A stretch of 64,000 nt of DNA from NCBI GenBank assembly GCA_000161775.1, contig GG704596.1, forward strand, positions 238,425 to 302,424, written 5' to 3'. Below are positions 8,931-17,814 of the stretch, one piece after another. Position 1 is the stretch's first letter, and each line of letters starts with the position of its first letter. Under the pieces are notes generated by a model. That model was given only the letters and a program-made list of their open reading frames with translations. It did not search any database and was not told where the DNA came from. The stretch comes from Ruegeria lacuscaerulensis ITI-1157 (GTDB taxonomy: Bacteria > Pseudomonadota > Alphaproteobacteria > Rhodobacterales > Rhodobacteraceae). Both the position numbers and the translations under genes were made by a program.

Positions 8931-9416
8931 ATGAAGTATCTTCTTGCCTCAGCCGCACTTTCAGCCTTTGCGACCATGGCTCCCGCTCAATCCGTGATCT
9001 TTGGGGCCGGTTATGCCGATTTCTCGGACAGCTTTTCGGTGGACCCGGCGATTTTTTCGCTGGAATATCAGCACCGGCCGTTCCACCGGGCCGAACGGTT
9101 CAGTGCGACCTGGGGTGTGGCGATTTCGTCGGACAAGGACGGCGACAGCCATATCGGTGCCGGTCTGATCGGCACCTACCGGTTTGCCGACCGGTGGTTC
9201 GTCGAAGGCAGCGTGATGCCCGGCTATTACAACGAGTCGCTGGCGCTGAATGACCTGGGCGGCAGCTTTCAGATCCGCAGCCTGCTGGGGCTGGGCTATA
9301 CGCTGGACGGCGGCAACGCCGTGTCGATGGCGATCACCCACAAATCGAATGCCAGCACGCAAGAAAAGAATCCCGGGGTGAACGCCCTTATGCTGCGGTA
9401 TCATCTGATCTTCTGA
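8931..9416 (+). CDS. PagL-like lipid A 3-O-deacylase (acyloxyacyl hydrolase), outer membrane
   Basis: The 161-residue protein begins with a signal peptide (cleavage near AQ after residue 20) and continues as a small beta barrel. Near the C-terminus the motif HKSNAS places His137 and Ser139 in the HxSN arrangement of PagL, with Glu145 as a possible third catalytic residue, and it ends in an aromatic-rich strand (RYHLIF). PagL removes the 3-O acyl chain of lipid A in the outer membrane. Length and topology fit the family; overall similarity to characterised PagL is low, so enzymatic activity is inferred from the motif. It is a single gene with its own candidate promoter and terminator. Confidence 0.75.
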   Translation: MKYLLASAALSAFATMAPAQSVIFGAGYADFSDSFSVDPAIFSLEYQHRPFHRAERFSATWGVAISSDKDGDSHIGAGLIGTYRFADRWFVEGSVMPGYYNESLALNDLGGSFQIRSLLGLGYTLDGGNAVSMAITHKSNASTQEKNPGVNALMLRYHLIF

Positions 9417-9445
9417 TCCCGGCGGTCAGGACGGGATTGATTTTC
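9415..9445 (+). terminator. possible terminator after the PagL-like gene
   Basis: ATCCCG (9416-9421) pairs with CGGGAT (9432-9437), followed by TGATTTT. The stem is only six pairs and begins at the stop codon, so this is a modest candidate. Confidence 0.45.
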
Positions 9446-9494
9446 GGCCAAAGTTTCTGCACATCAGGTCCAAACCTGTATGCAAGGATCGTCC

Positions 9495-10286
9495 ATGACC
9501 CGTATCGACGCCAAGTTCGCCGCCCTGAAAGCCGAGGGGAAGAAGGCCTTTGTCGCCTATGTCATGGCCGGGGATCCCGACTATGACACCTCGCTTGAAA
9601 TCGTCCGCGGCCTGCCCGGGGCCGGCGTCGACGTGATCGAACTGGGCCTGCCCTTCACCGATCCGATGGCCGACGGCCCCACCATTCAGGCGGCTGGTCA
9701 AAGGGCGCTGGACGGCGGCATGACGTTGCAGCGCACGCTGGATCTGGCCAAGGCATTCCGGGAAACCGATGACACCACGCCGATCGTGCTGATGGGCTAT
9801 TACAACCCGATCTACAGCCGCGGGGTGGACAAATTCCTGGCCGACGCCAAAGAGGCCGGCATCGACGGCCTGATCGTCGTCGACCTGCCGCCCGAAGAAG
9901 ATGACGAACTGTGCCTGCCCGCGCAGGCGGCCGGTCTGAACTTCATCCGGCTGGCCACGCCCACAACCGATGACAAGCGCCTGCCGCGGGTGCTGCAGAA
10001 CACGTCGGGCTTTGTCTATTATGTCTCGATCACCGGCATCACGGGCGCGGCCGAAGCCGAGGCCACCGATGTCGGCCCCGAGGTCGCGCGCATCAAGGCG
10101 GCGACCGATCTTCCGGTGATCGTGGGGTTCGGCATCAACACGCCCGAGAAATCGCGCGCCATCGCCAGCGTTGCCGACGGGGCGGTGGTCGGCTCGGCCA
10201 TCGTCAGCCAGATCGCCGCCGGCAAACCGGTGGCCGAGGTACTGAACTTCGTGAAATCGCTGTCGGACGGCGCCCACAGCGCCTGA
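9495..10286 (+). CDS. trpA: tryptophan synthase alpha subunit
   Basis: A 263-residue TIM-barrel protein that cleaves indole-3-glycerol phosphate to indole and glyceraldehyde 3-phosphate, working with TrpB. The catalytic regions [16 protein letters not shown] (Glu and Asp of the active site), the MGYYNP loop and the phosphate-binding GFGI(N) and GSAIV segments are all present. The ATG at 9495 is preferred because AAGGA lies at the right distance; an in-frame ATG five codons earlier lacks a site. trpA stands alone on the plus strand, while trpF-trpB lie about 5 kb away on the minus strand, so the complex is encoded by separate transcripts. Confidence 0.96.
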   Translation: MTRIDAKFAALKAEGKKAFVAYVMAGDPDYDTSLEIVRGLPGAGVDVIELGLPFTDPMADGPTIQAAGQRALDGGMTLQRTLDLAKAFRETDDTTPIVLMGYYNPIYSRGVDKFLADAKEAGIDGLIVVDLPPEEDDELCLPAQAAGLNFIRLATPTTDDKRLPRVLQNTSGFVYYVSITGITGAAEAEATDVGPEVARIKAATDLPVIVGFGINTPEKSRAIASVADGAVVGSAIVSQIAAGKPVAEVLNFVKSLSDGAHSA

Positions 10287-10309
10287 CGCCAAACCCCCAA
10301 ACGGTTCTC

Positions 10310-10345
10310 AACCGCTGCAGGCCGCACGCCTGCGGCGGTTTTTCT
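10310..10345 (+). terminator. Rho-independent terminator of trpA
   Basis: ACCGC-T-GCAGG pairs with CCTGC-G-GCGGT, leaving a seven-base loop and one internal mismatch, and is followed by TTTTTC. It starts 24 bases after the trpA stop. Confidence 0.85.
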
Positions 10346-10444
10346 TTGCGCCTTTGACCCACCTGACCTCATGCGCAACTGGCCGTTGCGCCACGGCGGA
10401 AGAATTGGTAAGGAAACCTAACCAATCTGCAGAAGGGCGCGGCC

Positions 10445-11611
10445 ATGCCTGTCATTACCAATATCGACGACCTCAAACGCATCTATGAACGCCGGGTGCC
10501 CCGGATGTTCTACGACTATGCCGAAAGCGGCAGCTGGACCGAGCAGACCTTCCGCGACAACAGCGCGGACTTTCACGACATCCGCCTGCGCCAGAAGGTT
10601 GCGGTTGACATGTCAGGCCGCTCGACCGCGTCGCAGATGATCGGACAGGACGTGGCCATGCCGGTGGCCCTGGCGCCCGTGGGCCTGACCGGGATGCAGC
10701 ATGCGGATGGTGAAATGAAGGCCGCCAAGGCCGCGCTGGATTTCGGTGTGCCCTTCACGCTGTCGACCATGTCGATCAACTCGATCGAGGATGTAGCCGA
10801 ACATACCGGCGCGCCGTTCTGGTTCCAGCTGTACACCATGAAGGACGAGGATTACGTCCGCCGTCTGATCCAGCGCGCCAAGGATGCCAACTGCTCGGCC
10901 CTGGTCATCACCCTTGACCTGCAAATCCTCGGCCAACGGCACAAGGACCTGAAGAACGGCCTGTCCGCCCCGCCGAAACTGACGGCCAAAACGATCGCCA
11001 ACCTGATGACGAAATGGGCTTGGGGCATCGAGATGCTGGGCGCGAAACGGCGCGAGTTCGGCAATATCGTGGGCCATGTTCAGGGCATCTCGGATGCCTC
11101 GTCGCTGGGCGCATGGACCGCCGAACAATTCGATCCCAGTCTCGACTGGAAGAAGATCGAGAAACTGATGGAGCAATGGGGCGGCAAGGTGATCCTGAAG
11201 GGCATCCTTGATCCCGAAGACGCCAAGATGGCCGCCAAGCTGGGCGCCGACGCCATCGTGGTCTCGAACCATGGCGGGCGGCAGCTGGACGGCGCGCTCA
11301 GCTCGATCCGGATGCTGCCGCGGATCATGGATGCGGTGGGCGGCGACGTCGAGGTGCATCTCGACAGCGGCATCCGCTCGGGGCAGGACGTGCTCAAGGC
11401 GCTGGCGCTGGGGGCCAAGGGCACCTATATCGGGCGCGCGTTCGTCTACGGGCTGGGCGCGATGGGCCAAAAGGGGGTGACCACCGCGCTGGAAGTGATC
11501 CAAAAGGAACTGGACACCACCATGGCCCTGTGCGGCGAGCGCAACGTTGCCGATCTGGGGCCGCACAATCTGCTTGTCCCGCAGGATTTCTGCGGCCGCT
11601 GGCAGGAATGA
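10445..11611 (+). CDS. lldD: FMN-dependent L-lactate dehydrogenase
   Basis: A 388-residue alpha-hydroxy-acid dehydrogenase of the glycolate oxidase/LldD family. The active-site SNHGGRQLD motif holds the catalytic base His276 with the substrate-binding Arg following. FMN-binding segments MPVALAPVG, LYTMKD and HLDSGIRSGQDV are present. It oxidises L-lactate to pyruvate, feeding electrons to the respiratory chain. The N-terminal wording (PVITNIDDLKRIYERRVP) is typical of alphaproteobacterial LldD. The ATG at 10445 follows an AGAAGG-type site. It is monocistronic, with no lactate permease or LldR next to it. Related mandelate or glycolate enzymes are the alternatives. Confidence 0.9.
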   Translation: MPVITNIDDLKRIYERRVPRMFYDYAESGSWTEQTFRDNSADFHDIRLRQKVAVDMSGRSTASQMIGQDVAMPVALAPVGLTGMQHADGEMKAAKAALDFGVPFTLSTMSINSIEDVAEHTGAPFWFQLYTMKDEDYVRRLIQRAKDANCSALVITLDLQILGQRHKDLKNGLSAPPKLTAKTIANLMTKWAWGIEMLGAKRREFGNIVGHVQGISDASSLGAWTAEQFDPSLDWKKIEKLMEQWGGKVILKGILDPEDAKMAAKLGADAIVVSNHGGRQLDGALSSIRMLPRIMDAVGGDVEVHLDSGIRSGQDVLKALALGAKGTYIGRAFVYGLGAMGQKGVTTALEVIQKELDTTMALCGERNVADLGPHNLLVPQDFCGRWQE

Positions 11612-11721
11612 CGCGGAAATCGTTTTTACCTCTTTCCAAATGGCCGGATTCGGTCTAAGGACGCCGCTTCACGCGGGGTGACAGCCTTGGAGGCACCCTG
11701 CCCTAACATTGGAGATTTATC

Positions 11722-12369
11722 ATGGCTGGTGAGATTCCTGATCTCGTGGCTCTGGAACGGACGGGGACGGGCAAGGGCGCCGCTCGTCAGGCACGCCGCG
11801 ACGGCATGGTTCCGGGCATCGTATTCGGTGGCGACAAAGACCCGCTGCCGATCCAGATTCCGTTCAACGAACTGTTCAAGCGCCTGAAGGCAGGCCGCTT
11901 CAAGTCGACCCTGTGGAACCTGAAGGTCGAAGGCCACGAAGACGTCCGCGTCATCTGCCGCGACGTGCAGCGTGACGTCGTCAAGGACCTGCCGACTCAC
12001 CTGGACCTGATGCGCCTGCGCCGCACCAGCAGGATCGCTCTGTACATCCCGGTCGAGTTCATCAACGAGGAAGCGGCCCCCGGCATCAAGAAGGGCGGCG
12101 TTCTGACCGTCGTCCGTCCCGAGGTCGAACTGGTCTGCACCGCCGGTGACATTCCGGAAAAGATCACCGTCGATCTGACCGGCCTGAACATCAACGACGT
12201 CGTGACCATTTCGTCGGTCGAGCTGCCCAACGGCACCCAGCCGACCATCGATCGTGACTTCGTGATCGCCAACATCTCGGCCCCGACGGGCCTGGTCACC
12301 GATGATGACGAAGAGGGCGAGGACGTCGCAGTCGACGAAGTCGAAGTCGTCGGAGAAGACAAGGAATAA
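11722..12369 (+). CDS. rplY: 50S ribosomal protein L25/general stress protein Ctc
   Basis: At 215 residues this is the long, two-domain (CTC/TL5-type) form of L25: an N-terminal 5S rRNA-binding domain (about 1-95) and a C-terminal beta domain, followed by an acidic tail rich in Asp and Glu. It binds 5S rRNA in the central protuberance of the large subunit. A GGAG site lies before the ATG. It is followed by a strong terminator and then pth, the usual alphaproteobacterial pairing. The 110-bp upstream gap holds a GC-rich short hairpin but no clear promoter match. Confidence 0.95.
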   Translation: MAGEIPDLVALERTGTGKGAARQARRDGMVPGIVFGGDKDPLPIQIPFNELFKRLKAGRFKSTLWNLKVEGHEDVRVICRDVQRDVVKDLPTHLDLMRLRRTSRIALYIPVEFINEEAAPGIKKGGVLTVVRPEVELVCTAGDIPEKITVDLTGLNINDVVTISSVELPNGTQPTIDRDFVIANISAPTGLVTDDDEEGEDVAVDEVEVVGEDKE

Positions 12370-12398
12370 GTCCCATCCGGGATTGGTCCGAGTTTCGA

Positions 12399-12428
12399 AC
12401 GGGGCGCTGGGTGGCGCCCCGTTTTTTT
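12399..12428 (+). terminator. Rho-independent terminator of rplY
   Basis: A stem of ACGGGGCGC against GCGCCCCGT is followed by seven T residues, 30 bases after the rplY stop. Confidence 0.92.
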
Positions 12429-12502
12429 GTTTGAACCGCAGAGCCGGCTTGTTTACCTGATCCTTGCGATCGAAAAGCGCGGCGCAACGCAAGGAACCAA
12501 GG

Positions 12503-13183
12503 ATGAAACTGTTCGTCGGACTGGGCAACCCGGGTGCGAAATACGCCAGGAACCGGCACAATATCGGCTTCATGGCCGTGGACGCCATCGCCGACGCGCA
12601 CGGCTTTGGCCCTTGGCGGTCCAAGTTCCAGGGCGAGGTTTCCGAAGGCCGGCTGGGCCGCGAAAAGGTTCTGCTGCTCAAGCCGATGACATACATGAAC
12701 CGCTCGGGCCAATCCGTGGGCGAGGCGATGCGGTTCTACAAGCTCGACTCGACCGACGTGACCGTGTTCCACGACGAGCTGGACCTGGCCCCCGGCAAGG
12801 TGCGCGCCAAATCGGGCGGCGGACATGCCGGGCACAACGGCCTGCGGTCGATCCATGACCATATCGGCGCGGCCTATGACCGGGTACGACTGGGCATCGG
12901 GCATCCCGGCCGCAAGGAACTGGTCTCGGCCTACGTGCTGGGCGACTTCGCAAAGGCTGATTCCCAGTGGCTGGAGGACGTTCTGCGCGGGGTTTCCGAT
13001 GGCGCCGTGCATCTGGCCGAGGGCGACACGGGCAAGTTCATGAATGCTGTCGCCCTGCGCACCGCGCCGCCGCGCAGCTCGACCACGGCATCCAAGCCCG
13101 CGCCCAAACCGGCCGCCCAGCCCACCGAGCCCGAGGCCGACACGCGTTCGGCGATGCAGCGGTTGCTGGACAAGTTCAAATAG
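12503..13183 (+). CDS. pth: peptidyl-tRNA hydrolase
   Basis: A 226-residue Pth that frees tRNA from dropped-off peptidyl-tRNA in the cytoplasm. It starts [11 protein letters not shown], has the catalytic His in RHNIGF, the MTYMNRSG segment and the conserved [12 protein letters not shown] loop. The C-terminal 35 residues are an Ala/Pro-rich extension (for example [10 protein letters not shown]) beyond the roughly 190-residue core, probably disordered. The ATG at 12503 follows AAGGAACCAAGG; an earlier in-frame ATG gives a non-conserved extension. It follows rplY beyond a terminator. Confidence 0.96.
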   Translation: MKLFVGLGNPGAKYARNRHNIGFMAVDAIADAHGFGPWRSKFQGEVSEGRLGREKVLLLKPMTYMNRSGQSVGEAMRFYKLDSTDVTVFHDELDLAPGKVRAKSGGGHAGHNGLRSIHDHIGAAYDRVRLGIGHPGRKELVSAYVLGDFAKADSQWLEDVLRGVSDGAVHLAEGDTGKFMNAVALRTAPPRSSTTASKPAPKPAAQPTEPEADTRSAMQRLLDKFK

Positions 13184-13262
13184 GCCGCCAAACCTGCCGC
13201 AACGTAGAGATTGCGGATGGCGCAAAGGCGCGGTCCAATGCAGACAAAAGCGGGAGGAAACC

Positions 13263-14426
13263 ATGAAAACGGCCCTGAAATGGCTGCTGCGTATCGTGCT
13301 GATGCTGGCGCTGGCCGCCGTCATCGTCGGCGTCTGGAAACGGGACGAGATCCAGCGGTTGCTGGCCGTGAACTCTCTGTTTTCCGAGGAAAAGATCGTC
13401 CACAACTTCTCGCATATGGATCAGGCCTTTCTGACCGCTCCCCTGCCCCGCGGCCATGGCCCCACATGGGATCTGCCCTATGGCCCCGCCTACGACCTGC
13501 CCGAGGGCGGCCGGGACTGGGTCGAGGAGAGAGCTGTCACATCCCTGCTGGTGATGCAGGACGGCCAGATCCGGTTCGAAGAATACTATCTGGGCACCGG
13601 GCCCGATGACCGGCGGATTTCATGGTCGATGGCCAAAAGCTATCTGTCGGCGCTGTTCGGCATCGTCATGAACGAAGGGGCCATCGCGTCACTCGACGAT
13701 CCGGTCGTCAAATATGCCCCCAAGCTGATAGGCAGCGCCTACGAACCCGCCACGATCCGCAATGTACTGAACATGGCCAGCGGCGTGACCTTTGACGAAG
13801 ACTACCTGGACCCCAATTCCGACATCAACCGGATGGGGCGCGTGGTGGCCCTGGGCGGAGAGCTGGATGATTTCGCAGCCTCGCTCAAGGACAGTTTCGC
13901 CGCCCCCGGCGAGGTCTGGCAATATGTCTCGATCGACACCCATGTCGTGGGGATGGTGATCCGCGGCGCCACCGGCCGCAGCATTCCCGACCTGCTGACC
14001 GAGAAAATCGTGCAGCCGCTGGGATTGGAGCGTGACGGCTATTTTGTCACCGACGGGGCCGGCGTGGCCTTCGTGCTGGGTGGGCTGAACTTCACCACCC
14101 GCGACTATGCGCGGTTCGGGCAGATGATCCTGCAGAACGGGGTACGCGACGGCCGCCAGATCGTGCCGGCCGACTGGATCACAGAATCGACCTGGCCCAG
14201 CGCACCGACCGAACCCGGCAAGATCGGCTATGGCTATCAATGGTGGATCCCGGTTGGCGCGCACGAAGGCGAGTTTCTAGCCCGCGGCGTCTATGGGCAA
14301 TACATGTATTTCGACCAGCCCCGCGGCGTTCTGATCGTGGCCACGGGGGCTGATCGAAAATTCCGCGAGCCCGGCGTCAACGAGCAGAACATAGAAATGT
14401 TCCGCAAGATCGCCCAAAGCCTGTAA
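13263..14426 (+). CDS. serine hydrolase of the beta-lactamase/class C (NylB-like) family, membrane-anchored
   Basis: The 387-residue protein has an N-terminal hydrophobic segment (about residues 8-24) with a short basic front, suggesting a signal anchor or signal peptide, then a beta-lactamase-fold domain. The nucleophile motif SMAK is at residues 122-125 (Ser122, Lys125), with a Tyr-Val-Ser element further on taking the YxN place. This resembles 6-aminohexanoate-dimer hydrolases and esterases rather than true AmpC. The real substrate is unknown. A strong GGGAGGAAA site fixes the start. It precedes the DUF2237 gene by nine bases and could be co-transcribed with it. Confidence 0.8.
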   Translation: MKTALKWLLRIVLMLALAAVIVGVWKRDEIQRLLAVNSLFSEEKIVHNFSHMDQAFLTAPLPRGHGPTWDLPYGPAYDLPEGGRDWVEERAVTSLLVMQDGQIRFEEYYLGTGPDDRRISWSMAKSYLSALFGIVMNEGAIASLDDPVVKYAPKLIGSAYEPATIRNVLNMASGVTFDEDYLDPNSDINRMGRVVALGGELDDFAASLKDSFAAPGEVWQYVSIDTHVVGMVIRGATGRSIPDLLTEKIVQPLGLERDGYFVTDGAGVAFVLGGLNFTTRDYARFGQMILQNGVRDGRQIVPADWITESTWPSAPTEPGKIGYGYQWWIPVGAHEGEFLARGVYGQYMYFDQPRGVLIVATGADRKFREPGVNEQNIEMFRKIAQSL

Positions 14427-14435
14427 GATCGATCC

Positions 14436-14816
14436 ATGCAGAAACAGGACAGCATCAATGTACTGGGCGGGGTACTGGCCCCATGTTCGCGGAAACCGCT
14501 GACCGGTTTCTTTCGCGACGGGGCCTGCAATACCTGCCCCGAGGATCGCGGCAGCCACACCGTCTGCGCGGTGATGACGGCCGAGTTTTTGGCCTATTCG
14601 AAATATGTCGGCAACGACCTGAGCACGCCTCGGCCCGAGTTCGACTTTCCAGGGCTGAAACCGGGTGACCGCTGGTGCCTGTGTGCCGGCCGGTTCCTGC
14701 AGGCCCATGACGAGGGCTGTGCGCCGAAGGTTCATCTTGAAGCGACGCACCGACGCGCGCTGGAGATCGTGCCCCTGCACGTTCTGACCAGCTACCGCGC
14801 TGATCCAGGGAAATAA
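14436..14816 (+). CDS. DUF2237 family protein
   Basis: A 126-residue protein that matches the DUF2237 family along its whole length: NVLGG.LAPCS at the start, then the conserved cysteines of NTCPEDRGSHTVCAVM, the GNDLSTPRPEF segment, and GDRWCLCAGR. The clustered Cys and His suggest metal binding, but no function is known for the family. It is placed just after the serine hydrolase gene, and no clear ribosome-binding site is visible, so translation may depend on coupling to that gene. Confidence 0.85.
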   Translation: MQKQDSINVLGGVLAPCSRKPLTGFFRDGACNTCPEDRGSHTVCAVMTAEFLAYSKYVGNDLSTPRPEFDFPGLKPGDRWCLCAGRFLQAHDEGCAPKVHLEATHRRALEIVPLHVLTSYRADPGK

Positions 14817-14820
14817 GGTT

Positions 14821-14857
14821 GAAACGAAAAACCCGGCACCATTGTCCTGTGCCGGGT
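14821..14857 (-). terminator. Rho-independent terminator of trpB (probably also ends the DUF2237 transcript)
   Basis: A perfect nine-base stem ACCCGGCAC/GTGCCGGGT with a nine-base loop is followed on the minus strand by TTTTCGTTTC. It lies between the converging DUF2237 and trpB genes. Confidence 0.85.
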
Positions 14858-14876
14858 CTGTGTCTGTTGGCCGACC

Positions 14877-16124
14877 TCAACCGGCCTCACGCCCTTCTGT
14901 GTCGGACATATCGAAATTCAGGTATTTCGCAACCGTCTGAACATCCTTGTCACCGCGTCCACACATGTTCATGCAGATGATGTGATCCTTGGGCAGATCG
15001 GGCGCGATCTTCATCACATGGGCCAGCGCGTGGCTGGGTTCGAGAGCGGGGATGATCCCCTCGGTCGCGCAGCACAGCTGGAACGCCTCAAGCGCCTCTT
15101 TGTCGGTAATCGAGACATATTGCGCGCGCCCGATATCGTGCAGCCAGGAATGCTCGGGGCCGATGCCCGGATAATCCAGACCGGCCGAGATCGAATAGCC
15201 CTCGAGGATCTGTCCGTCATCGTCCTGCAGCAGGTAGGTGCGGTTGCCATGCAACACGCCCGGCCGACCACCGGTGAGCGAAGCGCAGTGCTCCATCTTT
15301 TCGTTGACGCCCTTGCCGCCCGCTTCGACGCCGATGATGTTGACCGATTTGTCATCCAAGAACGGATAGAACAGCCCCATGGCGTTCGAGCCGCCACCGA
15401 TCGCCGCGATGATCGTGTCCGGCAGGCGCCCCTCGGCCTTCATCATCTGTTCCTTGGCTTCCTTGCCGATGATAGACTGGAAGTCGCGCACCATCGCCGG
15501 GTACGGATGCGGCCCGGCCACCGTACCGATGCAATAGAAGGTGTCGCGAACGTTGGTTACCCAGTCACGAAGCGCGTCGTTCATCGCGTCCTTCAGTGTG
15601 CCGCGGCCCGAGGTCACCGGAATCACCTCGGCCCCCAGCAGGCGCATGCGGAACACGTTGGGCGCCTGCCGCTGAACGTCATGGGCGCCCATGTAGACCA
15701 CGCATTTCAGGCCGAACTTGGCGCAGACCGTCGCGGTGGCGACACCGTGCTGCCCGGCCCCGGTTTCGGCGATGATCCGGGTCTTGCCCATGCGGCGCGC
15801 CAGGATGATCTGTCCCAGCACGTTGTTGATCTTGTGCGCGCCGGTGTGGTTCAACTCGTCGCGCTTCATATAGATCTTGGCGCCACCCAGATGTTCGGTC
15901 AGGCGCTCGGCGTGATACAGGGGCGACGGACGGCCCACATAGTTGGCCCACAGATCGTCCATCTCGGCCCAGAAACTCGGGTCGGTCTTGGCCTTCTCGT
16001 ACTCCTCCTCCAGCGACAGGATCAGCGGCATCAGCGTTTCACTGACGAACCGCCCGCCGAAGATGCCAAAGCGGCCGTTTTCATCCGGGCCGGACATGAA
16101 GGAATTGAACAGATCATTGGCCAT
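14877..16124 (-). CDS. trpB: tryptophan synthase beta subunit
   Basis: A 415-residue PLP enzyme joining indole and serine to make tryptophan. The PLP lysine is Lys98 in HTGAHKINN; the phosphate-binding GGGSNAMG loop and the [12 protein letters not shown]-terminal motif are present. The chosen ATG at 16124 has GGAG 11 bases before it and gives the usual N-terminus (ANDLFNSFM); starts eight and five codons earlier are possible but not conserved. It follows trpF by 121 bases and ends the minus-strand run ihfB-lapA-trpF-trpB with a terminator. Confidence 0.97.
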   Translation of the reverse strand: MANDLFNSFMSGPDENGRFGIFGGRFVSETLMPLILSLEEEYEKAKTDPSFWAEMDDLWANYVGRPSPLYHAERLTEHLGGAKIYMKRDELNHTGAHKINNVLGQIILARRMGKTRIIAETGAGQHGVATATVCAKFGLKCVVYMGAHDVQRQAPNVFRMRLLGAEVIPVTSGRGTLKDAMNDALRDWVTNVRDTFYCIGTVAGPHPYPAMVRDFQSIIGKEAKEQMMKAEGRLPDTIIAAIGGGSNAMGLFYPFLDDKSVNIIGVEAGGKGVNEKMEHCASLTGGRPGVLHGNRTYLLQDDDGQILEGYSISAGLDYPGIGPEHSWLHDIGRAQYVSITDKEALEAFQLCCATEGIIPALEPSHALAHVMKIAPDLPKDHIICMNMCGRGDKDVQTVAKYLNFDMSDTEGREAG

Positions 16125-16245
16125 GGTGGTCTCCATCATCTTGCCCAACGTTCATAGGTGCTGGCGGCGGGATTTGCCATCGCAAATCGCGGCATTCGGG
16201 GCGAAGCAAACAGGTCAACCCGGCGACAACAGCCCTGGGTGGGGG

Positions 16246-16890
16246 TTATCCCGCCGCGCGAATGAAGGCGTCGATCAACGCCGGATCCTTGACGCCCGGT
16301 GCCGATTCCACCCCCGACGACACATCAACCTGCCGCGCGCCGGTCATCCGCACCGCTTCGGTCACGTTGTCAGGGGTCAGCCCCCCGGCCAGCATCCAGG
16401 GCCGGCGCCAATATTTGCGTCCGGCCAGCAGCCGCCAATCGAAGGCCAGCCCATTGCCCCCCGGAAGATCGGCGTTCCTGGGAGGCTTGGCATCGATCAG
16501 CAACTGGTCGGCCACGTCGGAATAGAGGTCGATCGCCGCGAGGTCCGCCTCGTCCGCAACGCCGATGGCCTTCATCACCGGCAGGCCGTAGCGGCTACGA
16601 ATCTCGGCAACGCGCGCGGGGCTTTCCCTGCCGTGAAGCTGAAGCATGTCCAATGGAACAATCTCCAGAAGCCGGTCCAGCTTGGCATCGCTGGCATCAA
16701 CCGTCAAGGCTACCTTGGCTACCCCCACGGGCACGCGGGTTGCCAGGTCGCGCGCCGCTGCGGGCTCCAGATGCCTGGGAGATTTCGGAAAAAACACGAA
16801 TCCCACATAGCGCGCGCCCGCATCGACGGCGGCACGCAACGTTTCCGGTTCGGTCAGGCCGCAGATCTTGACGCTGATTTCGCCAGACAT
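16246..16890 (-). CDS. trpF: phosphoribosylanthranilate isomerase
   Basis: A 214-residue TIM-barrel enzyme for the third step of tryptophan synthesis. It carries the catalytic Cys in VKICGLT near the start, the general acid Asp in the LIDAK region, and the phosphate-binding [10 protein letters not shown] and DVSSGVES loops. It lies eight bases after lapA and before trpB, in the usual Rhodobacterales order. trpA is encoded elsewhere in the window. Confidence 0.95.
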   Translation of the reverse strand: MSGEISVKICGLTEPETLRAAVDAGARYVGFVFFPKSPRHLEPAAARDLATRVPVGVAKVALTVDASDAKLDRLLEIVPLDMLQLHGRESPARVAEIRSRYGLPVMKAIGVADEADLAAIDLYSDVADQLLIDAKPPRNADLPGGNGLAFDWRLLAGRKYWRRPWMLAGGLTPDNVTEAVRMTGARQVDVSSGVESAPGVKDPALIDAFIRAAG

Positions 16891-16898
16891 GAGGACGC

Positions 16899-17252
16899 TC
16901 AGCTGGCCTCATCCAGAAGGGCCAGCACGTCGTCCTCGCCTTGAGTCTGCTTTTTCTTGAGCTTCTTGACCTCGCGCTCGAGCTTCTTGACCTCGGTCTT
17001 TTTGACGGTGGCGTCCTTGCGATGCTTGTACTCGCGCAGCCATTCCCAGATGAATCCGATGACCAGCCCGGCCACCACGCCGCCCAGAACCACAAGGAAC
17101 AGGGGCAGGTTTGTCGAAAGGTTGAAGCCCAGCAATTCAGCCAAAGCATCCGGCATCAACTGCAAGTGAACCGTCTGCCGATTGGCCAGCGAGACCGACA
17201 CCAGAACGATTCCCAGCACCCCCAGGAACCCATATCGAATATAGCGCATCAT
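16899..17252 (-). CDS. lapA: LapA-domain (DUF1049) inner-membrane protein
   Basis: The 117-residue protein has two transmembrane segments (about residues 7-25 and 49-70) and a highly charged, Lys/Glu-rich C-terminal helix likely to form a coiled coil (residues 75-105). This is the LapA arrangement; in enterobacteria LapA works with LapB in control of lipopolysaccharide synthesis, but here no lapB is adjacent and the role is inferred only from the domain. Two adjacent ATGs (17252 and 17249) are equally possible starts. It lies between ihfB and trpF, with only a few bases on either side. Confidence 0.82.
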   Translation of the reverse strand: MMRYIRYGFLGVLGIVLVSVSLANRQTVHLQLMPDALAELLGFNLSTNLPLFLVVLGGVVAGLVIGFIWEWLREYKHRKDATVKKTEVKKLEREVKKLKKKQTQGEDDVLALLDEAS

Positions 17253-17256
17253 GATT

Positions 17257-17541
17257 TCACGCTTTACCGTTCAAACGGTCCCTTAGCAACTTGCCGGTCT
17301 TGAAAAATGGCACACATTTTTCTTCGACCTGGACGGTTTCGCCGGTTCGCGGGTTGCGCCCCACACGCGCATCACGCTTCTTGACGGAAAAAGCACCGAA
17401 CCCGCGCAGTTCCACCCGGTCGCCGCGTGCCATTGCGTCTGTTATTTCCTCGAAAACGGTATTCACGATCCGCTCGACGTCACGCTGGTATAGATGCGGA
17501 TTTTCGTCGGCAATTTTCTGGATCAGTTCTGAACGGATCAT
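17257..17541 (-). CDS. ihfB: integration host factor subunit beta
   Basis: A 94-residue HU/IHF-family protein. It starts [17 protein letters not shown], has the [21 protein letters not shown]-intercalating arm with the key proline, and ends in the LRDRLNG helix. IHF bends DNA as a dimer with IhfA (not in this window) in recombination, replication and transcription. The AGGGAGG-type site just upstream supports the ATG at 17541. A TATACT hexamer lies about 50 bases upstream and could be a -10 box, though a well-spaced -35 is not clear. It heads the ihfB-lapA-trpF-trpB run. Confidence 0.95.
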   Translation of the reverse strand: MIRSELIQKIADENPHLYQRDVERIVNTVFEEITDAMARGDRVELRGFGAFSVKKRDARVGRNPRTGETVQVEEKCVPFFKTGKLLRDRLNGKA

Positions 17542-17748
17542 GCGTGCTACCCTCCCAGGTCACCGTGTCGTCTCGTCTACTGGTTTGGACAGTATAGGAA
17601 AAAACGCCGGCATGGGGAACGCAAACTCTGGCCGTCCAAGGCGCAATTTGCAGAAAAGAACAGGAAATCTGCCCACCAGCATGTAATTTCATGCAATCAA
17701 GCACGACCCTAATGCCAATTAACCCGGGTTTTCAGAACGCGTTGATTC

Positions 17749-17784
17749 GAAAAAGAAACGGCCCCGCACGGATGCGCGGGGCCG
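17749..17784 (-). terminator. Rho-independent terminator of rpsA
   Basis: The arms CGGCCCCGC and GCGGGGCCG (17759-17767, 17776-17784) form a nine-pair stem with an eight-base loop, followed on the minus strand by TTTCTTTTTC. It is placed 31 bases after the rpsA stop. Confidence 0.9.
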
Positions 17785-17814
17785 CCAATTCGGGTCTGTG
17801 CCGATGGGCCGGGC

